From: Dietzia natronolimnaea
GTDB lineage: Bacteria; Actinomycetota; Actinomycetes; Mycobacteriales; Mycobacteriaceae
Strand: one strand, 5' to 3'
DNA: 64,000 nucleotides
NCBI RefSeq assembly: GCF_039525805.1
Contig: NZ_BAAAHZ010000008.1
Shown: one piece after another, positions 18,832 through 27,531 of the stretch
How the letters are laid out: every line of letters starts with the position of its first letter
Position numbering within the stretch: the stretch's first letter is position 1
Translations under genes and position numbers: made by a program
Notes under the pieces: generated by a model
Database searches by the model: none
Told to the model about the DNA's origin: nothing
Seen by the model: only the letters and a program-made list of their open reading frames with translations

Positions 18832-19658
18832 CCATCCGCCTGGTCACCGACTCGAGTGCCGACCTCCCCGAGGAGTGGGTCCGCGAGTTCGGCATCACCG
18901 TGGTGGGCCTCCACGTGGTCGAGGAGGGGGACCGGGCGGTCTCGACGGCCGCGGTGACCCCGGACGAACTGTCGGCGATCTACCAGGAACTCCTCGACGA
19001 TCCGGACTGCACGGGCATCGTCTCCGTCCACCTCTCACGTGATCTCTCCCGCACGTGGGAGTCCGCCGCCGACGCGGCCACGAGATTCGGCGGTCGCGTC
19101 CTGGTCTCGGACTCCAGGTGCGCCGGGATGGCGTTCGGCGCCGCGGTGGCCCAGTGCGCATGGGCGGCGAACAACGGGCTCGGTCTGTCCGCCACCTACG
19201 AACTCGCCGAGCGGATCTGCCGGGGAGCGTCCACCTTCGCCGCTCTGGAGTCGTTGGAGAGTCTGCGCCGTGGTGGCCGGATCAGCGCCGTCGCCGCCCT
19301 CTTCGGCAGCGCGCTGGCCATGCGCCCGATCATCGTGCTGCGTGGTGGTTCGGTCGACCTGGCGGCCAAGGCCAGGACCACGACCAAGGCCCACGAGAGG
19401 TTGCGCGCGCTGCTGCGCGACGAGGTCGGCCGGGGCGATGTCCTGGTGGTCGTCCACCAGCACGAGGCACTGGAGCGGGCCCGGGAGATGGCCACCGAGA
19501 TCCGCAAGGAGACCCCGTTCCCCGAGCGGGTTCTCGTCGTCGAGTTCGACGAGGTCCTGGCCTGGCACCTGGGGCCCGGGACCGTGGGGGTCTCGGTGAC
19601 CGACCTCGTCGACACCGCATTCCCCATCCCCCCGGTCTCTCCACAGGACGACGACTGA
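18828..19658 (+). CDS. DegV-family fatty-acid-binding protein
   Basis: 276-residue DegV protein. These bind a fatty acyl chain and, with a FakA-type kinase, present it for phosphorylation; in many actinobacteria the exact role is unproven. Characteristic motifs are VTDSSADLP (5-13), the second Ser/Thr loop VHLSRDLSRTW and LESLESLRRGGRIS. The ATG at 18828 overlaps the gpgP stop. No DAK/FakA kinase gene is adjacent. Confidence 0.9.
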   Translation: MTIRLVTDSSADLPEEWVREFGITVVGLHVVEEGDRAVSTAAVTPDELSAIYQELLDDPDCTGIVSVHLSRDLSRTWESAADAATRFGGRVLVSDSRCAGMAFGAAVAQCAWAANNGLGLSATYELAERICRGASTFAALESLESLRRGGRISAVAALFGSALAMRPIIVLRGGSVDLAAKARTTTKAHERLRALLRDEVGRGDVLVVVHQHEALERAREMATEIRKETPFPERVLVVEFDEVLAWHLGPGTVGVSVTDLVDTAFPIPPVSPQDDD

Positions 19659-19696
19659 GAGACCTCCGCGGGGTCCGGGAGTGGCCCCCGCCGGGC

Positions 19697-19702
19697 TAGC
19701 GT
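19697..19702 (+). promoter_or_regulatory. Candidate -10 element of comEA
   Basis: TAGCGT, ending 6 bases before the comEA ATG: a likely leaderless promoter. Confidence 0.5.
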
Positions 19703-19708
19703 CGGCCC

Positions 19709-20659
19709 ATGTTCCCCGACACCCGGACCCGTCCCGCGGACCCCGGTGATCCCGCCCGCGAGGCCGCGCTCCACCGGCTCTCGAGTGTGACCGCGCCGGC
19801 GGGCCCGGCGTCCGTTCCCCGGGCCGACGCGGATCCGGACGGGGCGAGACCCGTACGGGTGCCGCCCGCGCGTCCGGATCCGGCGGCGTGGGCCGACCCG
19901 CCGTGGTGGCGCAGGGTCCGGTGGGCCCCGGACAGGGTCGCCGGCATCGCGCTGGTCGTGGTGGTGCTGGGGCTCGGCGGGTTCTCCGTCCACCGGCTCC
20001 TCGCCGCGGTGCCCGAGGGGCCACCGGTACCGGACCTCCCGGTGGCCGCCCCGGGGGAGACGGTCGGTGCCGACGGCTCGTCGGCTCCGGGCGCGCCGGC
20101 GGCACCGGCCGCGACCGGGTCGGCCACGAACGGGGTGGCCGGGCCCGACGAGCCCGTCGTCGTCTCGGTGGTCGGTCTCGTGGGCCGCAGCGGGTTGGTC
20201 ACGGTGGCCCCGGGTGCGCGGGTGGCGGACGCCCTCGACCGCGCCGGCGGTGTCCTGGACGGTGGTGACCGAGACGGACTCAACCTGGCGCGCAAGGTGG
20301 TCGACGGCGAACAGATCCTGGTGGGGTTCGCACCGGGGCCCGACGGCCCGCGTGGGCCGCGCAGCGGGATCGTCGGGGCGGGCGACCCACCGGTGGACGG
20401 CGGCCCCGCGCCGGCGTCCGCCCCGGCGGCGGGAGCCGCACCCGGCTCGCCTCCTGCTCCCGGTGGGGGACTGGTCGACCTCAACACCGCGGACGCCACG
20501 GCCCTCGAGACGCTGCCGGGTGTGGGGCCGGTGACGGCCTCGTCGATCCTCGCGTGGCGGGCCGCCAACGGTGCGTTCGCGAGCATCGATCGGCTGGCGG
20601 AGGTCGACGGAATCGGTCCGGTGACCCTCGCACGCCTCCGGCCCCTCGTCACGGTGTGA
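19709..20659 (+). CDS. comEA: ComEA-like DNA-binding protein (SLBB plus helix-hairpin-helix)
   Basis: 316-residue membrane-anchored protein. A proline/arginine-rich cytoplasmic N-terminus leads to a membrane segment (VAGIALVVVVLGLGGFSV, about 78-95). An SLBB-like domain follows (VVSVVGLVGRSGLVTVAPG to QILVG), then a linker and a C-terminal helix-hairpin-helix pair (VDLNTADATALETLPGVGP and VDGIGPVTLARLRPL). ComEA binds incoming DNA outside the membrane and hands it to ComEC. The stop overlaps the comEC start. No type IV pilus genes lie nearby, so competence itself is unproven here. Confidence 0.9.
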   Translation: MFPDTRTRPADPGDPAREAALHRLSSVTAPAGPASVPRADADPDGARPVRVPPARPDPAAWADPPWWRRVRWAPDRVAGIALVVVVLGLGGFSVHRLLAAVPEGPPVPDLPVAAPGETVGADGSSAPGAPAAPAATGSATNGVAGPDEPVVVSVVGLVGRSGLVTVAPGARVADALDRAGGVLDGGDRDGLNLARKVVDGEQILVGFAPGPDGPRGPRSGIVGAGDPPVDGGPAPASAPAAGAAPGSPPAPGGGLVDLNTADATALETLPGVGPVTASSILAWRAANGAFASIDRLAEVDGIGPVTLARLRPLVTV

Positions 20660-22095
20660 CCACCGCCGACCCGGCGGGCGGGCCGTGTCCGCGCCCGCGG
20701 GCACCCGCCGCGCGTGACCTCCGGTTGGTCGTGCCGACGCTCGCGCTCTTCGCCACGACCGCGGTCACCGTGGGGATGCGGCCGGCGGTGGCCGCCGCGC
20801 TCGCGGTCGTCCTGCTCGTCGCGGCGGTGATCGGGGTGTCCTGGTCGGTGGCCGTGGGAGCGGGCGACCGGGTGGACCACCCGGCGCTGGGGGTGCTCGC
20901 GATGGCGTGCGCGCTCGCGGCGGTCGGTGCCGGCGTCCAGGCTGCGCGATCGCACGCCCTCGCCGCGCATCCGCTGGTCTCGCTCGTGGACACCCGCACC
21001 GGGGTCGAGGGCGTCGTGACGGGCTTCGACCGCCCGGTCCGCAGCGGGGGAGTGATGGTCCCGTTCCGGGTGGAGGTCACGGGGTCCGGGGCATCGGCGC
21101 ACGCGGCCGAACTCGACGTGGTGGTCCTGGCCCGCGAGGGGTGGCGGGGCCTGCCGCCCGGGACGAGGGTGCGGGCCTCGGTGGCGGTGCTCGAACCGCG
21201 CTCGGCCGGGGACCAGCCCGGCCTGCGCGCCCTGACGCCTCCGCGGGTGACGGGCGAACCGGGGGCGGCCGGTCGGGCGCCGGCCGCGGTGCGCGAGCGG
21301 TTGCGGGTGGTCTCGGACCGGGCCCTCGAGGGGGAGGCGGTGGGATTGCTCCCGTCCTTCGTGCTCGGCGACGAGGGTGGCGTCCCCACGGAGACCCGCG
21401 ACGCGTTCCGGGCCTCGGGCCTGGCCCATCTCGCGGCGGTGTCCGGGGCCAACACCACCTACGTGATGGGGGCTGTACTGCTGGCGGCCGCCGCGCTGGG
21501 GGCCGGACGCCGCGCCCGCATCATCGCCGCGGGGACGGCACTCGCCGGCTTCGTAGCGGTGGTGGGCCCGGAACCCGCGGTGTTGCGGGCGGCCGGGACC
21601 GGGGCCATCGGCCTGGCCGCCCTCAGCTCCCACCGGACCGGTCGCCCTCTGGCCGCGCTGGCCGGCGTGGTGCTGCTGGTGGCGATGCTCGACCCCGCCA
21701 CCGCGACCGGGGCCGGTTTCGTCCTGTCGGTCACCGCGACCGCCGCGCTCGTGTTGTTCGCCAGACCCGTGGCCGTGCGTCTGCGTCGCCCGTGGATGCC
21801 GTCCACCCTCGCGGACGTGCTGGCGGTCTGCGTGGTGGCACACCTGGCCACCCTCCCGGTACTGGCGGTCACCGGGTTGGAGACGGGCCCGTGGGCGCTG
21901 CCCGCCAATATCGCGGTGGCCCCGGTGGTGCCTCTGGTGACGGTGCTCGGGACCGCCGCCGCGGCCCTCGGGCCGGTGTGGGAGGACGGGGCCGTCGTGC
22001 TGGCGTGGGCGTGCGCCCCGGCGCTGTGGTGGCTCGAGACCGTCGCGGACGTCGCCGTGTCCCTGCCGGGGTCGCCCGACGTGGCGCCGGGGTGA
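20656..22095 (+). CDS. comEC: ComEC/Rec2-family DNA uptake channel protein, lacking the beta-lactamase domain
   Basis: 479-residue polytopic membrane protein with a Competence domain. The family hallmark HLAAVSGANTTYVMG is about 40% into the protein, followed by several transmembrane helices. The extracellular DUF4131/OB-like part precedes it. Full-length ComEC (about 750 residues) has a C-terminal metallo-beta-lactamase nuclease; this protein stops after the membrane domain, like the mycobacterial form. Start: GTG at 20656, overlapping the comEA stop (GTGA); earlier start codons lie inside comEA. Confidence 0.88.
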   Translation: MTTADPAGGPCPRPRAPAARDLRLVVPTLALFATTAVTVGMRPAVAAALAVVLLVAAVIGVSWSVAVGAGDRVDHPALGVLAMACALAAVGAGVQAARSHALAAHPLVSLVDTRTGVEGVVTGFDRPVRSGGVMVPFRVEVTGSGASAHAAELDVVVLAREGWRGLPPGTRVRASVAVLEPRSAGDQPGLRALTPPRVTGEPGAAGRAPAAVRERLRVVSDRALEGEAVGLLPSFVLGDEGGVPTETRDAFRASGLAHLAAVSGANTTYVMGAVLLAAAALGAGRRARIIAAGTALAGFVAVVGPEPAVLRAAGTGAIGLAALSSHRTGRPLAALAGVVLLVAMLDPATATGAGFVLSVTATAALVLFARPVAVRLRRPWMPSTLADVLAVCVVAHLATLPVLAVTGLETGPWALPANIAVAPVVPLVTVLGTAAAALGPVWEDGAVVLAWACAPALWWLETVADVAVSLPGSPDVAPG

Positions 22096-22161
22096 TCCCG
22101 CGCCTGTGGTGACGGACCTGCGTGGCACGATGTCGGGTGAGTACGACGACGAGGAGCGCCC

Positions 22162-23139
22162 ATGACACCCGGTTCTTCACCCGGCCCGCTGCATCTCGTC
22201 CTGGGCGAGGACGAGTTCCTCACCGAGCGCGCCACCGCCGGTGTCGTGGCGGCCGTGCGGGCAGCGGCTCCCGCGGGGGAGGATCCGCCCGTGGTCTCCC
22301 GCCTGGGGGGACCGGAGGTCGGTGCACCGCAGCTGTTCGAACTGCTCTCACCGTCGCTGTTCGGCGAGGCCCGGATCGTGGTGATCACCGGTGCCGCGGA
22401 ACTGGGCAAGGACGCCCAGGCGGCGGTGATGGGGTCCGCCGTCGACCTGCCGGACCAGACGGTCATGGTGGTCCAGCACACGGGCGGGGGTCGGGCCAAG
22501 GCGCTCGTACCGGACCTGCGTAAGGCCGGTGCGCAGGAGCACGCGGCCGGCAGGCTCTCCCGCCACATGGACGTGGTGGGATTCGTGCGCTCGGAGTTCC
22601 GGGGTCTCGACGTCCGGGTGGCCCCCGAGGCGTGTGAGGCCCTGGTGGAGGCGGTGGGCACGGACCTTCGGCAGCTGGCGTCGGCGTGTGGCCAGCTGGT
22701 GGCCGACACCGGGGGGAAGGTCGACGTCGAAGCGGTGCGCCGCTATCACTCCGGGGTCGTGGGGGTCAGCGGGTTCACCGTGGCCGAGCGCGCGGTCACC
22801 GGGGATGTGGCCGGCGCGATCGAGGCCCTCGAATGGGCCATGCACACGGGGGTCCCGCACGTCGTGTTGGCGGACGCTCTCGCGGACGCCGTGAACTCGA
22901 TCGCCATGGTGGGCACCCAACGGGGCACCCCGCCGGCCGAACTGGCGCGGCAGGGTCTGCCTCCGTGGAAGGTCAAGAAGGTCACCGCGCAGACCCGGTA
23001 CTGGTCCATCGACACCCTCGGCAGCGCCCTCCAGGTGGTGGCCCGCCTCAACGGCGAGGTCAAGGGGCAGGCGGAGGACACCTCGTACGCGCTCGAGCGG
23101 GCGGTGCGGGAGGTGGGGTCACTGGCCGGCGTCGCCTAG
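22162..23139 (+). CDS. holA: DNA polymerase III delta subunit
   Basis: 325-residue clamp-loader delta subunit, which opens the beta sliding clamp. The family pattern is seen in LHLVLGEDEFLTERA (about 9-23), LFGEARIVVITG, a degenerate AAA fold without a Walker A, and the C-terminal helical collar (PPWKVKKVTAQTRYWS). ATG 22162 has GAGGAG 6 bases upstream. It is convergent with rpsT, as in mycobacteria. Confidence 0.93.
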   Translation: MTPGSSPGPLHLVLGEDEFLTERATAGVVAAVRAAAPAGEDPPVVSRLGGPEVGAPQLFELLSPSLFGEARIVVITGAAELGKDAQAAVMGSAVDLPDQTVMVVQHTGGGRAKALVPDLRKAGAQEHAAGRLSRHMDVVGFVRSEFRGLDVRVAPEACEALVEAVGTDLRQLASACGQLVADTGGKVDVEAVRRYHSGVVGVSGFTVAERAVTGDVAGAIEALEWAMHTGVPHVVLADALADAVNSIAMVGTQRGTPPAELARQGLPPWKVKKVTAQTRYWSIDTLGSALQVVARLNGEVKGQAEDTSYALERAVREVGSLAGVA

Positions 23140-23146
23140 AACGCGA

Positions 23147-23192
23147 CGAGGGCCCACCACGCGCACTCGATCGGTGCGGGGGTGGGCCCTCG
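23147..23192. terminator. Bidirectional hairpin between holA and rpsT
   Basis: Perfect 12-bp inverted repeat: CGAGGGCCCACC at 23147-23158 pairs with 23181-23192, with a 22-base loop. It lies just past the holA stop and before the rpsT 3' end. Confidence 0.8.
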
Positions 23193-23254
23193 GAGCCTCA
23201 TCGCGGCGGCGAGCGACGCGGGGCTGTGCTCCCCGACGGGGGGAGCGGGTCGCC

Positions 23255-23515
23255 TCAGAGCGCGTTGACGGCCTTGGCGAGCGACGACTTCTTGTTGGCG
23301 GCCTGGTTCTGGTGGATGACACCCTTGGTGGCGGCCTTGTCGAGCTGACGCGAGGTCGCGACGAGGAGGGCGCCGGCCTTGGCCTTGTCGCCGGCCTCGG
23401 TGGCCTCACGCAGGCTGCGGATGGCGGAACGCAGAGACGACTTGATCGACTGGTTGCGGAGACGGTTGCGCTCGTTGGTGAGGTTCCGCTTCTTCTGGGA
23501 CTTGATGTTTGCCAC
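23255..23515 (-). CDS. rpsT: 30S ribosomal protein S20
   Basis: 86-residue S20, a 16S rRNA-binding primary assembly protein. The basic helix MANIKSQKKRNLTNERNRLR and the C-terminal NQAANKKSSLAKAVN are diagnostic. ATG 23515 has GAAGGTG 6 bases upstream. A promoter about 110 bases upstream gives it an untranslated leader, where S20 could act back on its own mRNA as known in enterobacteria (inference). Confidence 0.98.
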   Translation of the reverse strand: MANIKSQKKRNLTNERNRLRNQSIKSSLRSAIRSLREATEAGDKAKAGALLVATSRQLDKAATKGVIHQNQAANKKSSLAKAVNAL

Positions 23516-23629
23516 TGGTCACACCTTCGGTCGTGTGTCGACGGCTCCGCGGGGGATCCGGTCGATCTGATGTCATGTCTCTAGTCCGCTCGAACACGCG
23601 CAATGCGATCCGGTGGACACCGACGACCC

Positions 23630-23658
23630 ACTTTACCAGCGGCGGCGTCACCGGCCAA
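23630..23658 (-). promoter_or_regulatory. Probable rpsT promoter
   Basis: On the minus strand, TTGGCC (23653-23658) and TAAAGT (23630-23635) are separated by exactly 17 bases. Transcription would start near 23623, giving a leader of about 108 nt before rpsT. Confidence 0.6.
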
Positions 23659-23722
23659 AACGCGTCACGGGTGGGCGAGCACCCGGTCGGGCCCGTGTCG
23701 GGCTGCCCGCCACCACCGCCCG

Positions 23723-24271
23723 TCAGCGCCAGCCGTAGTCCGAGCGCAACCGGTCAGCGACCCGGTCGAACGTGGCGCGGGAGCAGACGGCCCCCTCGCG
23801 CCGGATGCCCTGTTCGGGCACGTCCAGCACGCGGTCCAGGCGGACCCAGCTCGGTCGGCCCTCCGGGTCCCACGGCCCGGTGCCGAGCCCGAGCCACCCC
23901 TCGTCGTCGTCCCGCCTGTCCTGCGAGGAGAGCATGAGGCCGAGCAGTCGATCGCCGTCGCGGCCCACCACCAGGACCGGACGGTCCTTCCCGCGTCCGT
24001 CGGCCTCCTCGAACTCGACCCACGTCCACACGATCTCTCCCGGATCGGCCCGACCGTCGAGGTCGGGTGCGTAGGAGACGGTCCGCGCGCGACTCGACGT
24101 GGGCACGGTCCCGGACGTGGTGGGTCGTCCCGCCCCCACGGCCCCACGCGGCGCGGCGGAGGTGATCCCGCGATCCTCGAGGCGCCGACGCACCTCGAGG
24201 GCCACCGTCGGTCCGTACTTGCGGCTCATCCGGGCCGCGGTGCGACCCATCCGGGCCCAGTCGATCGCCAT
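23723..24271 (-). CDS. PemK/MazF-like protein (orphan toxin-fold)
   Basis: 182-residue protein. The C-terminal half (about 75-182) resembles the PemK/MazF fold: PGEIVWTWVEFEEADGRGKDRP followed by VLVVGRDGDRLLGLMLSS. PemK toxins are mRNA endonucleases. The N-terminal 70 residues are basic and unlike classical short toxins (about 110 residues). No antitoxin gene is adjacent: the neighbours are rpsT and an EthD-like gene. A similar gene sits in the same place near lepA in mycobacteria, as far as I recall, so it may be a housekeeping member rather than a mobile toxin. Confidence 0.7.
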   Translation of the reverse strand: MAIDWARMGRTAARMSRKYGPTVALEVRRRLEDRGITSAAPRGAVGAGRPTTSGTVPTSSRARTVSYAPDLDGRADPGEIVWTWVEFEEADGRGKDRPVLVVGRDGDRLLGLMLSSQDRRDDDEGWLGLGTGPWDPEGRPSWVRLDRVLDVPEQGIRREGAVCSRATFDRVADRLRSDYGWR

Positions 24272-24292
24272 GTCCGCCAGGGTAACGGCATC

Positions 24293-24298
24293 TAGGAT
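24293..24298 (+). promoter_or_regulatory. Candidate -10 of the EthD-like gene
   Basis: TAGGAT ends 8 bases before the ATG at 24307, so transcription probably starts at or just before the start codon. Confidence 0.4.
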
Positions 24299-24306
24299 CC
24301 CGGTTC

Positions 24307-25029
24307 ATGGACATCCTGTTAGCAGTGGTGTGGTCGGACGACCCGGAACGTGCCGGGCCCGACGCCTCCCGGCTGCGGTCGGACATCGCCCGGGCGGTGG
24401 ACGGCCCGCTCGCCGACCTCGGGGTGACCGAGTACGTGGTGAACGTCCGCGACGAGGCGGTGGCCGGCGCGATGATCGACGTGCAGGTGACCCCGCGGCC
24501 GGTGCTCGCGGCGGTCCGCGCGCGGGTGCCGGTGGCCTCGGCCACCGCCTGCGCCGGCGTCCTCGACGCCCTTCGCGGTCTGGGCCCGGTCTCCGCGTGG
24601 TCGGTGACCGGATCGGAGCCGCTCCGCGTGCCGGAGCCGGGGGAGGACGGGAGGTGTCCCGGGATGGCCAATCTGGCCTTCCTGCGTCGCCCCGGGCGGC
24701 TGGACCGCGACGAATGGCTGCGCGTCTGGCTCGAGGAGCACACGCCGGTGGCGATCGAGACGCAGTCCACCACCGCCTACACCCAGCACGTGGTGGTCCG
24801 CGCGCTGACCGGGGACGCGCCGGAGATCGCGGGGATCGTCGAGGAGGTGTTCCCGATCGAGGCGGCCGGGGACCTCGGGGTGTTCTTCGACTCCCGGGGC
24901 AGCGATGAGAGGATGAGCCACAACATCAAGGCCATGACCGCCTCGACGGCCCGGTTCCTCGACGACGGCACGGTCGACGCGATCCCCACGGGACGGTACG
25001 TGATGCGTATCCGGAGCCCGCACGTGTGA
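24307..25029 (+). CDS. EthD-like dimeric alpha/beta-barrel protein
   Basis: 240-residue protein. The C-terminal half fits an EthD-type ferredoxin-like barrel: ANLAFLRRPGRLDRDEWLRV, then EEHTPVAIETQSTTAYTQHV and a final VMRIRSP strand. The first half (1-110) looks like a diverged copy of the same fold, so it may be a fused dimer. EthD domains occur in cofactor-independent enzymes and accessory proteins of degradation pathways; no specific reaction can be assigned. It is divergent from the PemK-like gene and lies just upstream of lepA. Confidence 0.7.
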   Translation: MDILLAVVWSDDPERAGPDASRLRSDIARAVDGPLADLGVTEYVVNVRDEAVAGAMIDVQVTPRPVLAAVRARVPVASATACAGVLDALRGLGPVSAWSVTGSEPLRVPEPGEDGRCPGMANLAFLRRPGRLDRDEWLRVWLEEHTPVAIETQSTTAYTQHVVVRALTGDAPEIAGIVEEVFPIEAAGDLGVFFDSRGSDERMSHNIKAMTASTARFLDDGTVDAIPTGRYVMRIRSPHV

Positions 25030-25087
25030 CAATGGGGGCATCGCCCGGTCGGACCGCACCCCGCCACGCCCGGGCCCGCCTCCAGGA

Positions 25088-26947
25088 GTGATCGAGATTC
25101 CCAACTTCGCAGAGACGACGTTCACCGATCCGGCCAGGATCAGGAACTTCTGCATCATCGCGCACATCGACCACGGCAAGTCGACGCTGGCCGACCGCAT
25201 GCTGCAGATCACCGGTGTGGTCGAGGAGCGGCTCATGCGGGCCCAGTACCTCGACCGCATGGACATCGAGCGCGAACGCGGCATCACCATCAAGGCGCAG
25301 AACGTCCGCCTGCCGTGGGTGCCGCGCTCCGGTGCCCACGAGGGTGAGGAGATCGTGCTGCACATGATCGACACCCCGGGCCACGTGGACTTCACCTACG
25401 AGGTGTCCCGTGCCCTCGAGGCGTGCGAGGGGGCGATCCTGCTGGTGGACGCCGCGCAGGGCATCGAGGCGCAGACGCTGGCCAACCTGTACCTGGCCAT
25501 GGAGAACGACCTCGAGATCATCCCGGTGCTCAACAAGATCGACCTCCCCGCGGCGGACCCGGACCGCTTCGCCGAGGAGATCTCCCACATCGTGGGGTGC
25601 GAGCCGGAGGACGTCCTGCGGGTCTCCGGCAAGACGGGCGTGGGCGTCGAGGAACTGCTGGACAAGGTGTGTGACGTGATCCCCGCGCCGGTGGGCGACC
25701 CGGACGCCCCGGCCCGCGCGATGATCTTCGACTCGGTCTACGACACCTACCGCGGCGTGGTCACCTACGTCCGGGTCTTCGACGGGACGCTGAATCCGCG
25801 CGAGAAGGTCAGGATGATGTCGACGGGGTCGACGCACGAGGCGCTCGAGGTCGGGATCATCTCGCCGGAACCCAAGGTGACCAAGGGGTTGGGCCCGGGC
25901 GAGGTCGGGTACCTGATCACCGGGGTCAAGGACGTCCGCCAGTCCAAGGTCGGTGACACGATCACCAGTGCCCGCGGCGGGGCGGAGGAGCCTCTGGCGG
26001 GGTACAAGGAGCCCAACCCCATGGTGTTCTCCGGGCTGTACCCGATCGACGGCTCCGACTACCCGGTCCTGCGCGACGCCCTGGACAAGCTGCAGCTCAA
26101 CGACGCGTCGCTCGACTACGAGCCGGAGACCTCCGTCGCGCTCGGTTTCGGCTTCCGCTGCGGTTTCCTGGGTCTGCTGCACATGGAGATCACCCGGGAC
26201 CGGTTGGAGCGGGAGTTCAACCTCGCCCTGATCTCCACCGCGCCGAACGTGGTGTACCGAGTGGTCGCCGAGGACGGAACCGAGCACCAGGTCACCAACC
26301 CGTCGTACTGGCCCGAGGGCAAGCACCGCGAGATCTTCGAGCCGATCGTCAAGTGCACGATCATCGTGCCCAGCGAGTTCGTGGGCACCGTCATGGAACT
26401 GTGCCAGTCCAAGCGCGGCGAGATGAAGGGCATGGACTACCTGTCCGAGACCCGCGTGGAGCTGCGCTACGTCATGCCGATGGGCGAGATCATCTTCGAC
26501 TTCTTCGACTCGCTCAAGTCCCGCACCAAGGGATACGCGTCGATGGACTACGAGGAGGCCGGCGAGCAGGCGTCCGATCTGGTCAAGGTCGACATCCTGC
26601 TGCAGGGGGAGGCCGTGGACGCGTTCTCCGCGATCGTGCACCGGGACTACGCGCAGGCCTACGGCAACAAGATGACGGGCAAGCTCAAGGAGCTCATCCC
26701 GCGTCAGCAGTACGAGGTGCCCATCCAGGCGGCGATCGGCGCGAAGATCATCTCCCGCGAGAACATCCGCGCCATCCGCAAGGACGTGCTCTCCAAGTGC
26801 TACGGCGGCGACATCAGCCGCAAGCGCAAGCTGCTCGAGAAGCAGAAGGAGGGCAAGAAGCGCATGAAGTCGATCGGTCGCGTGGACGTCCCCCAGGAGG
26901 CCTTCGTGGCCGCGCTGTCCGCGGACTCGAGCGCGGACAAGAAGTGA
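25088..26947 (+). CDS. lepA: Elongation factor 4 (back-translocating GTPase)
   Basis: 619-residue LepA, a ribosome-binding GTPase that promotes back-translocation or subunit assembly. G-domain motifs are AHIDHGKST (G1), ERERGIT (G2), DTPGHVDF (G3) and NKIDLP (G4). The LepA-specific C-terminal domain ends in YGGDISRKRKLLEKQKEGKK. The start was set at GTG 25088 because the protein then begins MIEIPNFAETTFTDP, as in relatives. The AGGA next to it is too close to serve as a normal ribosome site, so initiation there is uncertain. Confidence 0.96.
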   Translation: MIEIPNFAETTFTDPARIRNFCIIAHIDHGKSTLADRMLQITGVVEERLMRAQYLDRMDIERERGITIKAQNVRLPWVPRSGAHEGEEIVLHMIDTPGHVDFTYEVSRALEACEGAILLVDAAQGIEAQTLANLYLAMENDLEIIPVLNKIDLPAADPDRFAEEISHIVGCEPEDVLRVSGKTGVGVEELLDKVCDVIPAPVGDPDAPARAMIFDSVYDTYRGVVTYVRVFDGTLNPREKVRMMSTGSTHEALEVGIISPEPKVTKGLGPGEVGYLITGVKDVRQSKVGDTITSARGGAEEPLAGYKEPNPMVFSGLYPIDGSDYPVLRDALDKLQLNDASLDYEPETSVALGFGFRCGFLGLLHMEITRDRLEREFNLALISTAPNVVYRVVAEDGTEHQVTNPSYWPEGKHREIFEPIVKCTIIVPSEFVGTVMELCQSKRGEMKGMDYLSETRVELRYVMPMGEIIFDFFDSLKSRTKGYASMDYEEAGEQASDLVKVDILLQGEAVDAFSAIVHRDYAQAYGNKMTGKLKELIPRQQYEVPIQAAIGAKIISRENIRAIRKDVLSKCYGGDISRKRKLLEKQKEGKKRMKSIGRVDVPQEAFVAALSADSSADKK

Positions 26948-26986
26948 GCGCGGACGAGTAGTAGCGGCCGTCGGGTCCGCCCGGGC

Positions 26987-27505
26987 TCACGCCCAGGTCC
27001 TCGCTCTGTGTCGCCGTACGGCGGACCGGTTGGTGCAGCGGGTCGAGCAGTACCGCTTGCGTCCGTTGCGGGTGGTGTCGGCGAAGACGTCCGCGCAGTC
27101 GTCGGCCGCACACCGGGCCAGACGGTCGATGCCGCGTGAGGTCAGGTGGAGTGCGGTGCCCACGGAGAACATGGCGGTGAGCAGTCGGGCGAACGAGACG
27201 TCGTCCGCGCGGTAGTGCACGTGCCAGTGGCCGTCGTGGTCGGTCAGGCGTGGCGGCGCCGAGTGGTCGGCGAGCAGGGCGTTGAGGGCGTCGGCCCGCC
27301 CGCGGGGGTCGGTGGTGTCGACGACGACGAGCCAGTCGTCGAGAAACGTCAGCACCTCCTCGAGGTCCTCGTCACACGCCCCCCGGTCGATGGTCACCCC
27401 CGATTCGCGGCAGCGGTCCACCAGTTCGCGGGTGGTGCGGGGGCGGCGGTTCGCCAGGTCGGCGGCGAGGGTCACCGGATCGGCCCCGTAAGGGTTGATA
27501 TACAC
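26987..27505 (-). CDS. CGNR zinc-finger regulator
   Basis: About 172-residue protein with an N-terminal ABATE-type domain and a C-terminal CGNR zinc finger. The finger reads CAADDCADVF...YCSTRCTNRSAVRRHR, with CTNR in place of CGNR. Such proteins are thought to be stress-linked, DNA-binding regulators. Start: GTG at 27505 is preceded by TGTAAT and 6 bases on its own strand, which fits a leaderless message. The longer ATG start at 27544 would overlap the divergent exporter's start. It may regulate the divergent TSUP exporter, 26 bases away. Confidence 0.78.
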   Translation of the reverse strand: MYINPYGADPVTLAADLANRRPRTTRELVDRCRESGVTIDRGACDEDLEEVLTFLDDWLVVVDTTDPRGRADALNALLADHSAPPRLTDHDGHWHVHYRADDVSFARLLTAMFSVGTALHLTSRGIDRLARCAADDCADVFADTTRNGRKRYCSTRCTNRSAVRRHRARTWA

Positions 27506-27531
27506 AAACCGATTACAGCACAGTGATCGGT

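Noticed and set aside
19696..22128. 810-codon open frame on the minus strand opposite comEA/comEC
   Set aside because: At this G+C content long open frames arise opposite real genes. The plus-strand comEA/comEC proteins are clearly recognisable and the antisense product is low-complexity Arg/Gly/Pro.
23516..24306. Toxin-antitoxin pair at the PemK-like gene
   Set aside because: No small gene flanks it on either side; only the toxin-fold protein is supported.
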